Source: Synura sp. LO234KE (taxonomy: Eukaryota; Sar; Synurophyceae; Synurales; Mallomonadaceae). From it: a stretch of 10,715 nucleotides of DNA. Position 1 is the first letter of the stretch. Each line of letters opens with the position of its first letter. This document shows positions 1-8,135 of the stretch, piece by piece. The position numbers and the translations under genes were made by a program. The stretch is taken from positions 1-10,715 of the forward strand of contig VKHC01000600.1 of the NCBI GenBank assembly GCA_015143735.1. The letters run 5' to 3'. The notes under the pieces are model-generated. The model was not told the DNA's origin, did not search any database, and saw only the letters and a program-made list of their open reading frames with translations.

Positions 1-126
1 GAGGTATTTAAATAATAATCAATGGATGAATCCATGCATGGAGAATCAAAGGGAGAGGCGTTTCCGATTCTATCCCAACGCCCAGACGTAGCCGCAGCCG
101 CAGCCCACAACCAAAACATAAATATC
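1..126 (-). other. Presumed 3' UTR of NASP, running off the window edge
   Basis: This stretch follows the NASP stop codon (TAA at 129-127) on the minus strand. No canonical AATAAA is visible on that strand before the window ends. The forward ORF beginning at the ATG at 22 is Ala- and Asn-rich, resembles no known protein and overlaps the NASP last exon, so I read it as non-coding. Confidence 0.5.
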
Positions 127-3100
127 TTATTGTTCAATGACTCGCTCTCGTTTCGAGTCCCCAGAGTCAACTCCTTGACCTTCAACTTCTCGACTACGTT
201 TGGATCCTACAAGGATATCAACAGCCACGCGCTCGTCATTGTTCTCCCCTTCCACGATGGCGCCTACTGAAGAGGAAGACGAACGATTCGCCCCAGAGCC
301 ACATACTGTGACACCGGAAGGTACGCTAGTTGATGTAACTGTAACAGGTGAAATGACAGCTGCTGCGGACGACGACACAGTAGCAAGTCCTAGTTTACCC
401 GGAGAAGCAGCGCCTACTGTGGGCTTGACCTTCTTTTTCACCTACATAGGAACATAATACAAAACACAGATTGGAATGATACCGATAAATAGTAAACAAA
501 TCATGTCGATAAATAAACAAAATTGATTTTTTTTAAGTAAACTTAGCTTAACAAATAAAGAAAGGTGAGAGATGAAATGATCGACCATCAAGTTGAAGAA
601 CATACTACTGATCCAAAACGCAGCGAAGAATCACACACAAGTCCATCATACGATTTGAATACCTGTATTCCGCTTGATGACGTTTGTGATGGAAACGCCA
701 CCGAAGAAGTCGCAGGAGCTGGAGGAGCAAGGGTAGATGGCGTCACGTCATGAGGCAGATTGGACGAGATGGTTGTTGCTGTTCGTATAGACGAAGAAGT
801 CGACGACGGGAATGCAGATGCTTGTGGTGCTGCTCCAAATCCAATCGTTGTCACACCTTGTCCCCAGCTGCTTGATGAAGCTGTAACGGCTGTGTTACGC
901 TGCAGTAGTTTATATAAAAATACGGAATATTATATTATAACATATATCGCAAAGTCGGAAGGCGGATAATTCGTCTGTCGACCCATTCACTCAACCCTGC
1001 TATTGTACAAGGAATCCGACCCTCTACTTACCAGTTCAAGTTCGAGAGCAGTGATAGTCTCACTAAGCTCATCGGAAATTTCTCGAGCATCCGCCACTGC
1101 CTTCTCGGTGTCCTGCGTCACACTGTTCTCCGTGACTGGTGCCGTCAAGTGTACAGTGTCCGGAGCAGGAACGGTGACTTGTGACACAGCAGGGTCTGGG
1201 AAATAATCGAAAGGTGAATAAATTCCTACTACAACACGTCAAATAATGCACATTTGGGATCCGTCTAGACTCTATTATCTGTAACTGCGACCTTCTTCCC
1301 CTTTACTACTGTGGAACACCTGCATTCATTCTACATATTGAAATCATTTATATCTAATTATATATAGATTTATTCACAGTGGGTTGTGTATGCTACAGTG
1401 CGGGGCCCACCGAGGCCCTTCGAATAGTTGAAGTATAAGCGCAGATATGTCATCACAGGAGTCCCTGTACACGCCTCATATGACAAGGATTCTCTCGGTT
1501 GCAATACAGTACAGTAGCACAATACTTGAAAGGGTTCTGGAACGGCGAGTAAGAGGGGAAAACTACAAATACACATGTGTGGTTGGAGTACGAATGAGAT
1601 AGCTATCCAGATACTGCATGTTGAATAACGTCCATCATTCCGGACGCGTGTTGAATAGGTACGACGAACTCCCCACCCACACCCATATCGTACTCTACCT
1701 CGGTCTCCTGGTTGACGAGATGTGCAGAAGTGGAAAAATGAGACAATTCTTGTCTCCCGCTAAATACTTCAACAAAACCTGGTCACACGACACAATTCCC
1801 CGCACGGAATATCATGCACGCATGAGAAATGACATGTGACGTGGCATGACTCGTGTTGTGTCATGGATCATCTAGACTATCAGGCGGAGATCCTACATAC
1901 CACCGAGTGACAGAAGAGACGAAGAGTGCGTTTATGGCCTTCCCACCAACTCATAAGACATGGGTACACCATACGTACATATATTGCAGTGTATTACTCG
2001 TCAGTGTAACTCCTCACCTCCTTGCGAGTTTGTAATGTTTGAGCGCCGATCGTTTCTCTTCGACGCTGTCCTTTCCCGTCTCCGAGGAATTGTAAATATG
2101 AGCGGTGGCCAAGTTATAATGCGTCTCAGATAACAGGCTAAGAACAATTACAGGAGAACCAAGATTACTATTAGGATGTTGGACCGTACCACGATTATAT
2201 AGTGTATTAATGGAAGGTCGATTGTCTTACTAATCCAAATCAACAAGAAAGGCGGACATGGAAGGAGGAGGCGGTGGAGATTCGAATGTACATCTAAGAT
2301 TGAGGTAAGATGGGCAAGTTTGATACTATTAGACAATGACAGATAAAGAGGACAGTAGATCGGTTGGGAAAGATAATAAAATTAATTCTATCATCAAAAC
2401 TTGAATCATTTTTCGAGCGGGATGACACATGAATTTCTTGTCGATGATGATCACTTTCGGTCCTCTAAAGGACATCTCAAAGATTGACAGATAACACGCG
2501 TTTCGGAATCTATCAGTCCTCCATTACGCATTTTTACAGGTAGGAAATACGTCGCGATAACACAGGGTATATTGCAACGAATCAAGGAATAATCGGCGAT
2601 TGTTCGACGCGTTCGTCTGTGGTCCATATGCATACGAGGTACGCACCGGTCAGAGGGTTTGCAGCGCTCTTGTCGTATCGCCATGCAACGGTTATATTCG
2701 AGAATTGCATTATCGTAATTTCCGTTAAATCTGGATAAGTCCCCTAATCGCGAATACACCTGATCACAGAACGTACGTGAGAAGAGTGTTTGTAAAAGTT
2801 ATGAAAAAATATATTGTTACGATGGGGAAGGCGATTAGAATTCGAGATATTGGCAGAACTCTTGATTACATGCTGATTTACATTTATTCATAATCCCATT
2901 ACTTTTAGTTTGATGTTTCAACCTCATACGAGACCTTTTTGAATGTTCGAAATATTGCAGAAAGAACAGTAAACTAAAAACGCACTCACATCAGATAGCT
3001 TCAAGGCGGTTTCATCTCCGGTGTTTCGCTCATATATACTCCTCGCCATCTTCAAAAGTTAACGTAATTATGGTAAAGAAAAAATTATACGGAAATGAAC

Positions 3101-3672
3101 CTCGAGAGCTTCCCAAGCTATTTCCATATCCGATCCATCTTGATCATCAGCGGGAGCAGATTGACTGTTCGCAGATTCTCCATTTGGACCCATATGTGGT
3201 ACTGTTACTTCCGGACCTTCAACATCATCTACCTCTTCTTCCTCCTCAACTTCATTACCGCTACCATCTTCGTTCGTCTCCTGAGGACTTGGGAAGATAT
3301 TGCGTGCTTGTCGCTTTGCCTCGGCAGCGGCAGCACCAAGCAAATCGTCCGAAGGCGAATCTTCCTCTTTCGCTAGTAATGCATTCCCGTATTCAAACCA
3401 GATCGGAGCTAATGCCAAATCATCATCTCCTAACCTAGATGTACTAATGAAAACCAAGTTAGGGAGAATATCAAGACTTTATTACGTGAGAATACGATAA
3501 ATACCTTGATTCAAGTAAATCCGAAAAAAATTCTACCGCAGCCTCAAATTTGCCTTCAAGGAAAAACTTTCGACCCTAGTACCGCAATAATATAATTCGA
3601 AGACAAGAAAAATGATTATAAGTACAAATTTATTACCTGCTTAAACCTGATATCATTTACAAATGTGTCCAT
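127..3672 (-). CDS. NASP: NASP/Sim3/Hif1-family histone H3-H4 chaperone (SHNi-TPR), spliced, about 508 aa
   Basis: Histone chaperone that by family knowledge binds H3-H4, protects soluble histones and feeds chromatin assembly in the nucleus. Exons read on the minus strand: 3672-3637, 3575-3505, 3434-3101, 3049-2990, 2759-2647, 2137-2018, 1759-1683 (provisional), 1195-1032, 899-663, 441-127. All introns are GT-AG and phases match. TPR1 lies at about residues 6-39 (LEGKFEAAVEFFSDLLESR). TPR2 (WFEYGNALLAKEED) is split by a long acidic insert with EEEEEVDD, as the family shows, and resumes at DMEIAWEALEMARSIYE (about 137-154). TPR3 is VYSRLGDLSRFNGNYDNAIL, and TPR4 starts LLSETHYNLATAHIYNSSE. A helix DAREISDELSETI and GVTTIGFG precede a low-complexity Ser/Thr/Val-rich tail with basic, NLS-like KKKVKP, SKRSRE and SKRERVIEQ. 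The start is the first ATG in the frame; a TGA lies upstream. The gene is head-to-head with RAD51. Family assignment is strong; exon 7 is not. Confidence 0.85.
1196..2017 (-). other. NASP region between exons 6 and 8: long introns with one unresolved exon
   Basis: Exon 6 leaves the frame after two bases of a codon (donor AG|GTGAGG at 2017) and exon 8 enters needing one preceding base (acceptor TTTCCCAG at 1196). They therefore cannot join directly; an exon of length 2 modulo 3 must lie between. My preferred candidate is 1759-1683 (77 nt). It is open, flanked by TTTAG and GG|GTGTGG, and encodes a polar stretch with HLVNQETEVEYDM. Micro-exons such as an 11-nt one near 1330 would also fit the phase. 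Family alignment predicts helical sequence here. The rest looks like intron; the reverse ORF over 1576-1370 has no NASP character. Confidence 0.45.
2138..2646 (-). other. NASP intron 5 (509 nt) with an open extension at its 5' end
   Basis: The intron runs from donor CG|GTGCGT to acceptor TTCTTAG. The splice is supported because it joins KPSD-R to LLSETHYNLA, restoring the order TPR3-TPR4. The upstream exon's reading frame stays open for about 195 nt past the donor and stops just before 2451. A retained-intron transcript would therefore make a protein ending within this intron and lacking TPR4 and the C-terminal tail. The intronic sequence has a chance-looking RTIADYSL, which I do not accept as an exon. 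Confidence 0.65.
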
Positions 3673-3695
3673 TTGAGCCGACTGGAGTAACACTT

Positions 3696-3740
3696 TCAAA
3701 TTTTTAAATTTTCAAAAAGCATTTCTTTAAGCGTCGTCAT
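3696..3740 (-). other. Fourteen-codon upstream ORF before NASP
   Basis: On the minus strand an ATG at 3740-3738 opens a 14-codon frame that ends in TGA at 3698-3696, 23 nt before the NASP start and in a different frame. It contains a second ATG. The ORF would matter only if NASP transcription begins upstream of 3740, which would place its start in or next to the first RAD51 codons. No function is claimed. Confidence 0.25.
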
Positions 3741-3750
3741 GGACAAGTAG
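3739..3750 (+). other. Three-codon upstream ORF (MDK-stop) before RAD51
   Basis: ATG GAC AAG TAG sits in frame with and six nucleotides before the RAD51 ATG, followed by a second stop (TGA). If the RAD51 transcript starts upstream of it, ribosomes would meet this mini-ORF first and would have to leak past or reinitiate. It also shows that RAD51 cannot extend upstream in this frame. Whether it lies inside the mRNA depends on an unknown transcription start. Confidence 0.4.
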
Positions 3751-3756
3751 TGAAAT

Positions 3757-6700
3757 ATGCAGCAAGAAGAGGATGACGATGAAGAAGAGGAGCTTCAGGC
3801 TCTAAACGACCGCGTTGAATCAGATCTCGAGCAGGTATTGGTTATCAGCTGATTTCATTTTAATTCATGCAAATATTTTCCTTTTTTGCTCACAGACTGG
3901 GGTTGTCACCACTTATCATCGAATAGAAGAGTTGGAAAGTCATGGAATAGCTTCAGCAGATATAAAAAAGCTAAAATCGGGAGGCTATCACACTGTTGAA
4001 TCGGTAATAATCTTATAACGTCAATATCCATGAAATACAATCCAGCGCTATCAGTTAACAAAATTCTAGATCGCGCATTCCACTTTAAGAAAACTAATGG
4101 AGGTAAAAGGTATTAGCGAGCAAAAGGCGCAGAAGCTGAAAGATTTAATTAAACAAAAGGGATTAGTTTATGGTGGATTCACGTCGGTACCTAAATTTTT
4201 AGCTACTTCTGTTTTTTATTTTATTTTTAAAATTTGAATTCAACAAAGGCGATGACCAGGCTTCAAGCAGCTAAAGATATCATTATGATATCTACAGGTA
4301 TGCGAGGATGTATGTCTGTGTGTTGAAATGAACCTGCTCATGACGTTGCGTGTGTAAATACCATAGGCTCAACGGAGCTCGATAAGCTGTTAGGTGGAGG
4401 GATCGAGACCGGATCTCTAACGGAGGTATGCAGCTACATGATAGTCATATGCTAATGAAACGAATTTACACAGTCTTTTTCTGAATAACACTCCACATTT
4501 CTCGCGCTTTCTTGCGCTTATTCTGATGAATGGTGAACCTCCACAGGATATATCTGTACTACACTCTTGATTTTCTTCCTTTATTTTCAAATATTGCAAT
4601 ATATAAAATTTCTCGCGGCAATATAATCCAACTTATATGCACTTATACCTGAACTAGTACTGTAAATGTAGACACATTTCAACTTTACCATGACTTTATC
4701 TAGTCCCGTCATCTCCATACGTTAAGCCTAAGCTGGCAATAGGATATGCGCTTTATTTTTAGCAATTATGTAATGGTCTCCGATGAAATCGATACACCTC
4801 GTGCTTATGACACTGTCGTTTGCATCCTTGACTGTGTCCCTGGTCGTAGGTTTTTGGAGAGTTCCGGACAGGGAAGACGCAGTTGTGCCACACGCTCTGT
4901 GTCATATGCCAAATGCCTTTGGACCAGGGAGGAGCCGAGGGTAAGCTCACATGACCAAGTCCCAGTCTTCTCCTTATCAGGGGAGTGAAGGGTGTTAACC
5001 AACTAACTTAAGCGTATGGAATAGCTTTATTTATGGGTGCCTGTAATTGAATGCGCTTATGGAAGAGACACTAGATACCCACCAAATGACTGCCTACAGT
5101 AGGCTGTACCCGTACAGTGTGACACGTGGATTTTGCTGCCAATATTCCTATAGTTTACTTATGCGGGAGTTGGGAGCGCTACGTATCCCTTGTTTACAAT
5201 ATTCTCTCCTCAAGCTTGTCTTTATTCCCGAATCACAAGCTAATATGTCACAATGCACGGTCGTATCCCTTGGCAGGGAAATGTATATACGTCGACACAG
5301 AGGGTACCTTCCGTCCCCAGAAACTAGTGGCAATAGCGGAAAGGTGAATGTTGCGACCAATGTTGATGATGTGGTGATAGCACAAACTTTTTATATTTAT
5401 CTGTATAGTGTACCTTCTGATAGGCAATATATTTTGCTCGCATCCGCTTGTAGCCATAGCACGTATTTATAGCTGTAACCGCGTACTTTAGAATACAGAT
5501 TGATATGAGCATACGTATGTACACGTGCACGTAGGTTTTCTCTGAATGCCGAGGAGGTGCTAGAGAACGTGGTGTGTGCGCGCGCCCATAACTCAGAGCA
5601 GCAAATGGAACTGCTGGGCGATGCGGCGGCTCTGATGTGCGAGTCCAGGTAGGGGTGCATCGCTCGTGATGCCATACTCTATTCCTCCTGTTTTGGTTAG
5701 CAGGCGTGGGAATCTTTACAGTTACTGTGGGCATTGGCCGCAGATACACTTGACACAATTTGAATTTGAAATGTCATTGTGGTTATGATGCCACCAATAG
5801 AAAATAGTAAGTTTACAGAAAGTTTGAGAACTGGACTTCTGCAGGATTCGCATCACAACAAAACTGACATTTGAAAAAACTCTGTAGACTATAACCTCTC
5901 TGTGGGTTGTGACCCTATCGCTTGCCATCACTAACGTCGTCAAATTTACGATATGTCTTGGTCTGAATCTTTCCCATCGGTATGGTTGGTAGATACGCGT
6001 TGTTGGTGGTGGACTCTGCGACGGCCTTGTACCGGACAGACTACCAAGGCCGTGGGGAACTATCAGAGAGGTGGGGAGAGAGGCAGATACAGTGATACAG
6101 ACAGCAAGTATATCATACAGAAGATAGGAGTACTGACAGTAAAACGTCAATTTTCTCGCTTTACTTGGTTTTTCTATCATTGAGTGATACCCTGAGAATC
6201 GATTGAAGTTGACTTACCGTGGTAAATCTCTGCCTATCCACCCTGAACTCAGTAATCCATTGCATGAATAGAATTGATTCGGACATTCAATCGGTAACCC
6301 GAAACATTTTAGATCCTTATCATAATTCGATCTGTTCAATTTTCACGTTCGATGGTTGAGCGCACATCGTTACCATTTCATGTGTCTATGGAATGATATA
6401 TCCGTTAATGTTTTTCAACGGTTTCAGACAAATGCACTTGGGCCAGTTCTTGAGACAACTAACACGGCTAGCGGAAGAGTTCGGCGTAGCAGTCGTATTA
6501 ACGAATCAGGTAACGGTTTTATTTGCACTTTTCCGACGTGCTCTATGTGCTCGTGTCCGTGACGCGATCTACTTGGACTTGACACGACAATGAAATTGCC
6601 CCTAAAATTAGTCTTTATCGTGTGGTCCTCATGGGCTCGCGCACAACCTGTCCGTGTTACAAATAATACCTAAAGTTTGTATGCAAGTATGAGTGATCTA

Positions 6701-7505
6701 ACTCGAGTTACCGCGAGTTTGCAAGGAGTGAAATGTTGTGGTTGTCTTCTTCATGTGCATCGCCATATGTCCTATGTCCTATGTCCTGTGCTTTTATCAG
6801 GTTGTGGCGAATCCGGATGGTATGTCCTTTGCGAAAGATAACACCAAGCCGATAGGAGGTGAGAAAAGAGAAACGAAAGTAATATCCAATGCCTTGATGA
6901 CTAGTGACGGCATTCTAGAAGATTATACTTAAACAAACCTCAAGTCGACATGAACAAATAATGAAAAGTTCACTTTCTTTTAACTTGATATTATTTATTT
7001 GATATAACTGCGTTCAAATTCGATTATTATTTATTTCTGGTGCCTATATGCTGCCCTCTTTCGATCGCTTTTACTAAATCATGGCGCACAGTAGTACTAA
7101 GCCCAATTTTCAAGACTGTGTGTTACTTCCATTCGTATTCGTTTTATTACTGAAAATTTCTTATATTTGATACCAGGCAATATAATTGCGCATGCTTCTA
7201 CTACCAGACTAAAGTTCAAGAAGGGTCGAGGAGACAATCGCGTGTGCCAGGTCCGTTGCGTTATGCTCTAGGTACTTCTGTTTTATAAGACAGTTTGGGT
7301 ATCGTTTCTTTTGTTTATTGATGCTCTCTCCCGTGTTTGAAATACATAACACTTATTCAAACTGAACTAATATGCTTAGGAAATAAACGTGGTGACGTGT
7401 GTTCACTGCGATGTTTCTCAGGTCTACGACTCCCCTACCCTGCCCGAGTCGGAGTGTAGCTTTTCTGTGGGTAACGCTGGTTTAGATGACCCAAAAGACT
7501 TGTAG
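3757..7505 (+). CDS. RAD51: RAD51 homologous recombination strand-exchange ATPase, 13 exons, 352 aa
   Basis: RecA-family recombinase that forms nucleoprotein filaments on single-stranded DNA and drives strand invasion in the nucleus. Exons: 3757-3834, 3896-4003, 4070-4186, 4249-4297, 4367-4425, 4850-4940, 5277-5343, 5535-5648, 5993-6070, 6428-6509, 6801-6858, 7177-7250, 7422-7505. All twelve introns are GT-AG, and the total of 1059 nt closes on TAG. Visible parts: acidic N-terminus; helix-hairpin-helix DNA-binding domain (about 40-92, [15 protein letters not shown]); polymerisation FxxA motif FTSA (99-102); Walker A GEFRTGKT (140-147, Lys146); catalytic glutamate in VDTEGTFRP (Glu176); Walker B LLVVD (231-235); [13 protein letters not shown]2/ATP-cap region ending KPIGGN; terminus [16 protein letters not shown] and [10 protein letters not shown] mark RAD51; DMC1 has ENTFRP and IMALFRVDF. 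At 352 aa it is close to human RAD51 (339). Confidence 0.95.
4426..7421 (+). other. Long introns 5-12 of RAD51 (171-424 nt each)
   Basis: Introns: 4426-4849, 4941-5276, 5344-5534, 5649-5992, 6071-6427, 6510-6800, 6859-7176 and 7251-7421. All begin GT and end AG. I looked for tRNA, small nucleolar RNA boxes, transposon ends or nested ORFs and saw none that convince. The only clear repeat is three tandem ATGTCCT units near the end of intron 10. ORFs that cross these introns on either strand read through exon borders and carry no recognisable protein. Confidence 0.7.
6767..6787 (+). repeat. Three perfect tandem copies of ATGTCCT in RAD51 intron 10
   Basis: The 7-bp unit ATGTCCT occurs three times head to tail, ending 13 nt before the exon 11 acceptor at 6799-6800. 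Unit-number changes would alter the spacing and pyrimidine content just upstream of the splice site. It is a short microsatellite and probably variable between strains. Confidence 0.8.
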
Positions 7506-7506
7506 C

Positions 7507-7526
7507 GGGACTAGGGGCGGGGTGGG
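7507..7526 (+). other. G-quadruplex motif at the start of the RAD51 3' UTR
   Basis: Four runs of three or four G (GGG, GGGG, GGGG, GGG) are separated by loops of 4, 1 and 1 nt. This meets the standard G3+ N1-7 pattern and has short loops, which favour stability. It lies on the sense strand, so it could form in the mRNA. It begins one base after the TAG stop at 7503-7505. Folding and function are inferred. Confidence 0.65.
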
Positions 7527-7576
7527 CGGAACCGAGTTTTGTACTGGGTTACTTAAACTGGTACCCATGTATATAT

Positions 7577-7582
7577 AATAAA
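7577..7582 (+). promoter_or_regulatory. Candidate RAD51 polyadenylation signal AATAAA
   Basis: An exact AATAAA hexamer lies 71 nt after the RAD51 stop codon in an AT-rich run, with a T-rich CCTTTTAG shortly after. That is a reasonable position for a short 3' UTR. The hexamer is common in AT-rich DNA and the cleavage site is not visible. Confidence 0.4.
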
Positions 7583-7641
7583 TAATTCCTTTTAGATAAT
7601 TACAATATTGACTCGACATGGTAGAGACAATCTAAGAACTT

Positions 7642-7663
7642 TAGGTGCACATCGATGCACCTA
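7642..7663. repeat. Perfect 8-bp inverted repeat TAGGTGCA / TGCACCTA, 6-nt loop
   Basis: TAGGTGCA, the loop CATCGA, then TGCACCTA give an uninterrupted 8-bp stem. It is placed after the likely RAD51 polyadenylation site, so it may be a hairpin, a binding site for a dimeric protein, or chance. It overlaps the beginning of the doubtful 7645-7911 reading frame. Confidence 0.6.
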
Positions 7664-7949
7664 TTATTGGCGACAGCTTAACCAATGCAAAATATCCAGA
7701 TACCAGCATCGGTTGGTGGGACAAATCCACCGAATTCTGGATGGTAGAGGAGTCATTTGGACTTGATAATAATTTGGGCCATCAGACTCCTCATTGTTCA
7801 TATGTCAACCTCAGCGTTCAAATACTAAATAAAGTGAAGCATTGTGGTAACGAAGTGAAAGAAACGGTAGATGCAAGTACAGTGCATGTGATGTGCTTCC
7901 TCGTGTATTAACAACTTAGTCCTAAACTTAAGCTCCTCTTTTAAACAAA

Positions 7950-7964
7950 CTTTACTAAGTAAAG
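7950..7964. repeat. Perfect 7-bp inverted repeat CTTTACT-A-AGTAAAG
   Basis: CTTTACT and AGTAAAG are exact reverse complements around a single A. It sits inside the larger inverted-repeat pair at 7916-8073. Too short to assign a role. Confidence 0.6.
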
Positions 7965-8039
7965 GATTCTCCAATTATTCTTTGGTGTTTCTTACTAGAC
8001 TAAGCATAAGGGAAACTTGGTTCGTTTTCTTATTAGCAC

Positions 8040-8063
8040 TTTATAGCTAGGAGGAGCTATAAA
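8040..8063. repeat. Perfect 9-bp inverted repeat TTTATAGCT / AGCTATAAA, 6-nt loop
   Basis: TTTATAGCT, loop AGGAGG, then AGCTATAAA form a 9-bp stem with no mismatch. It overlaps the right arm of the larger imperfect inverted repeat, and TAGCTAGGA recurs about 25 bp further on. This nesting is why I suggest a small element or a structured transcript here. Confidence 0.65.
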
Positions 8064-8135
8064 ATTAGACTTAGCTAGGAACATCCTACCTATATAACGT
8101 GTTCATTTGGCTGAAGATGGCATGCATCAATATAT

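Larger units (their letters stand above)
3673..3756. promoter_or_regulatory. Shared 84-bp divergent promoter / 5' leader spacer of NASP and RAD51
   Basis: The two start codons face away from each other with 84 bp between them, so core promoter and 5' leaders of both genes must lie here or run into the neighbouring gene. The centre (about 3694-3730) is strongly AT-rich. It holds two copies of TTTCAAA (3694-3700 and 3710-3716), which read TTTGAA on the minus strand. A CGTCGTCA stretch (3732-3739), containing a TGACG-type bZIP half-site on the minus strand, lies close to the RAD51 start. No clear TATA box is seen. Motif roles are inferred; the spacing is certain if both starts are right. Confidence 0.7.
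7916..8073. mobile_element. Possible MITE-like remnant: imperfect inverted repeats about 110 bp apart
   Basis: The left arm 7916-7938 (ends AAGCTCCTC) and the right arm 8051-8073 (begins GAGGAGCTATAAAA) pair imperfectly over about 23-25 positions, with a perfect GAGGAGCT/AGCTCCTC core. Inside lie two further perfect hairpins. No coding capacity and no clear flanking target-site duplication were found, so a mobile origin is only a suggestion. A structured RNA or simple chance in AT-rich DNA is also possible. Confidence 0.25.
7583..8135. other. Intergenic stretch with clustered inverted repeats, no firm gene
   Basis: No recognisable gene. One forward frame (7645-7911, 88 codons after an in-frame TAG) is open. 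It has no ATG at its start, follows an acceptor-like CTTTAG and contains IGWWDKSTEFWMVEESFGLD. I do not recognise it and lengths like this occur by chance in the window. The rest is AT-rich and carries the hairpin-forming repeats listed separately. Confidence 0.5.

Noticed and set aside
588-753. Overlapping forward and reverse ORFs over the NASP C-terminal exon
   Set aside because: The forward ORF is the antisense shadow. The reverse ORF beyond 663 reads into an intron whose donor CAG|GTATTC and acceptor TATGTAG join GIQ to VKKKVKP.
1370-1576. Minus-strand 68-codon ORF rich in Leu, Pro and Cys
   Set aside because: It starts at a non-ATG codon within a NASP intron, has no suitable phase for a NASP exon and no family resemblance.
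2265-2278. GG-run stretch inside NASP intron 5 as a G-quadruplex
   Set aside because: Only two-G runs are present, which is weak compared with the G3+ motif after RAD51.
2451-2616. Minus-strand RTIADYSL block as the NASP exon after TPR3
   Set aside because: It would need a 30-nt intron or a readthrough and loses similarity at once. Splicing to 2137 instead yields LLSETHYNLA, the expected TPR4 helix.
4427-5472. Several ORFs of 60-141 codons on both strands over RAD51 exons 6-7 and introns 5-7
   Set aside because: They cross exon-intron borders or lie in the wrong frame over the Walker A and EGTFRP exons, and none encodes a recognisable protein.
5722-6180. 152-codon minus-strand ORF
   Set aside because: It runs antisense through RAD51 exon 9, which carries Walker B, and through flanking introns; its length reflects chance.
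3757-7505. DMC1 rather than RAD51
   Set aside because: The exon with DTEGTFRP and the [11 protein letters not shown] segment match RAD51. DMC1 has TENTFRP and SIMALFRVDF at these points.
7645-7911. 88-codon forward frame after RAD51 as a separate gene or extra exon
   Set aside because: No ATG at its start, no recognised domain, RAD51 already ends with its conserved C-terminus, and ORFs of this length recur by chance in the window.
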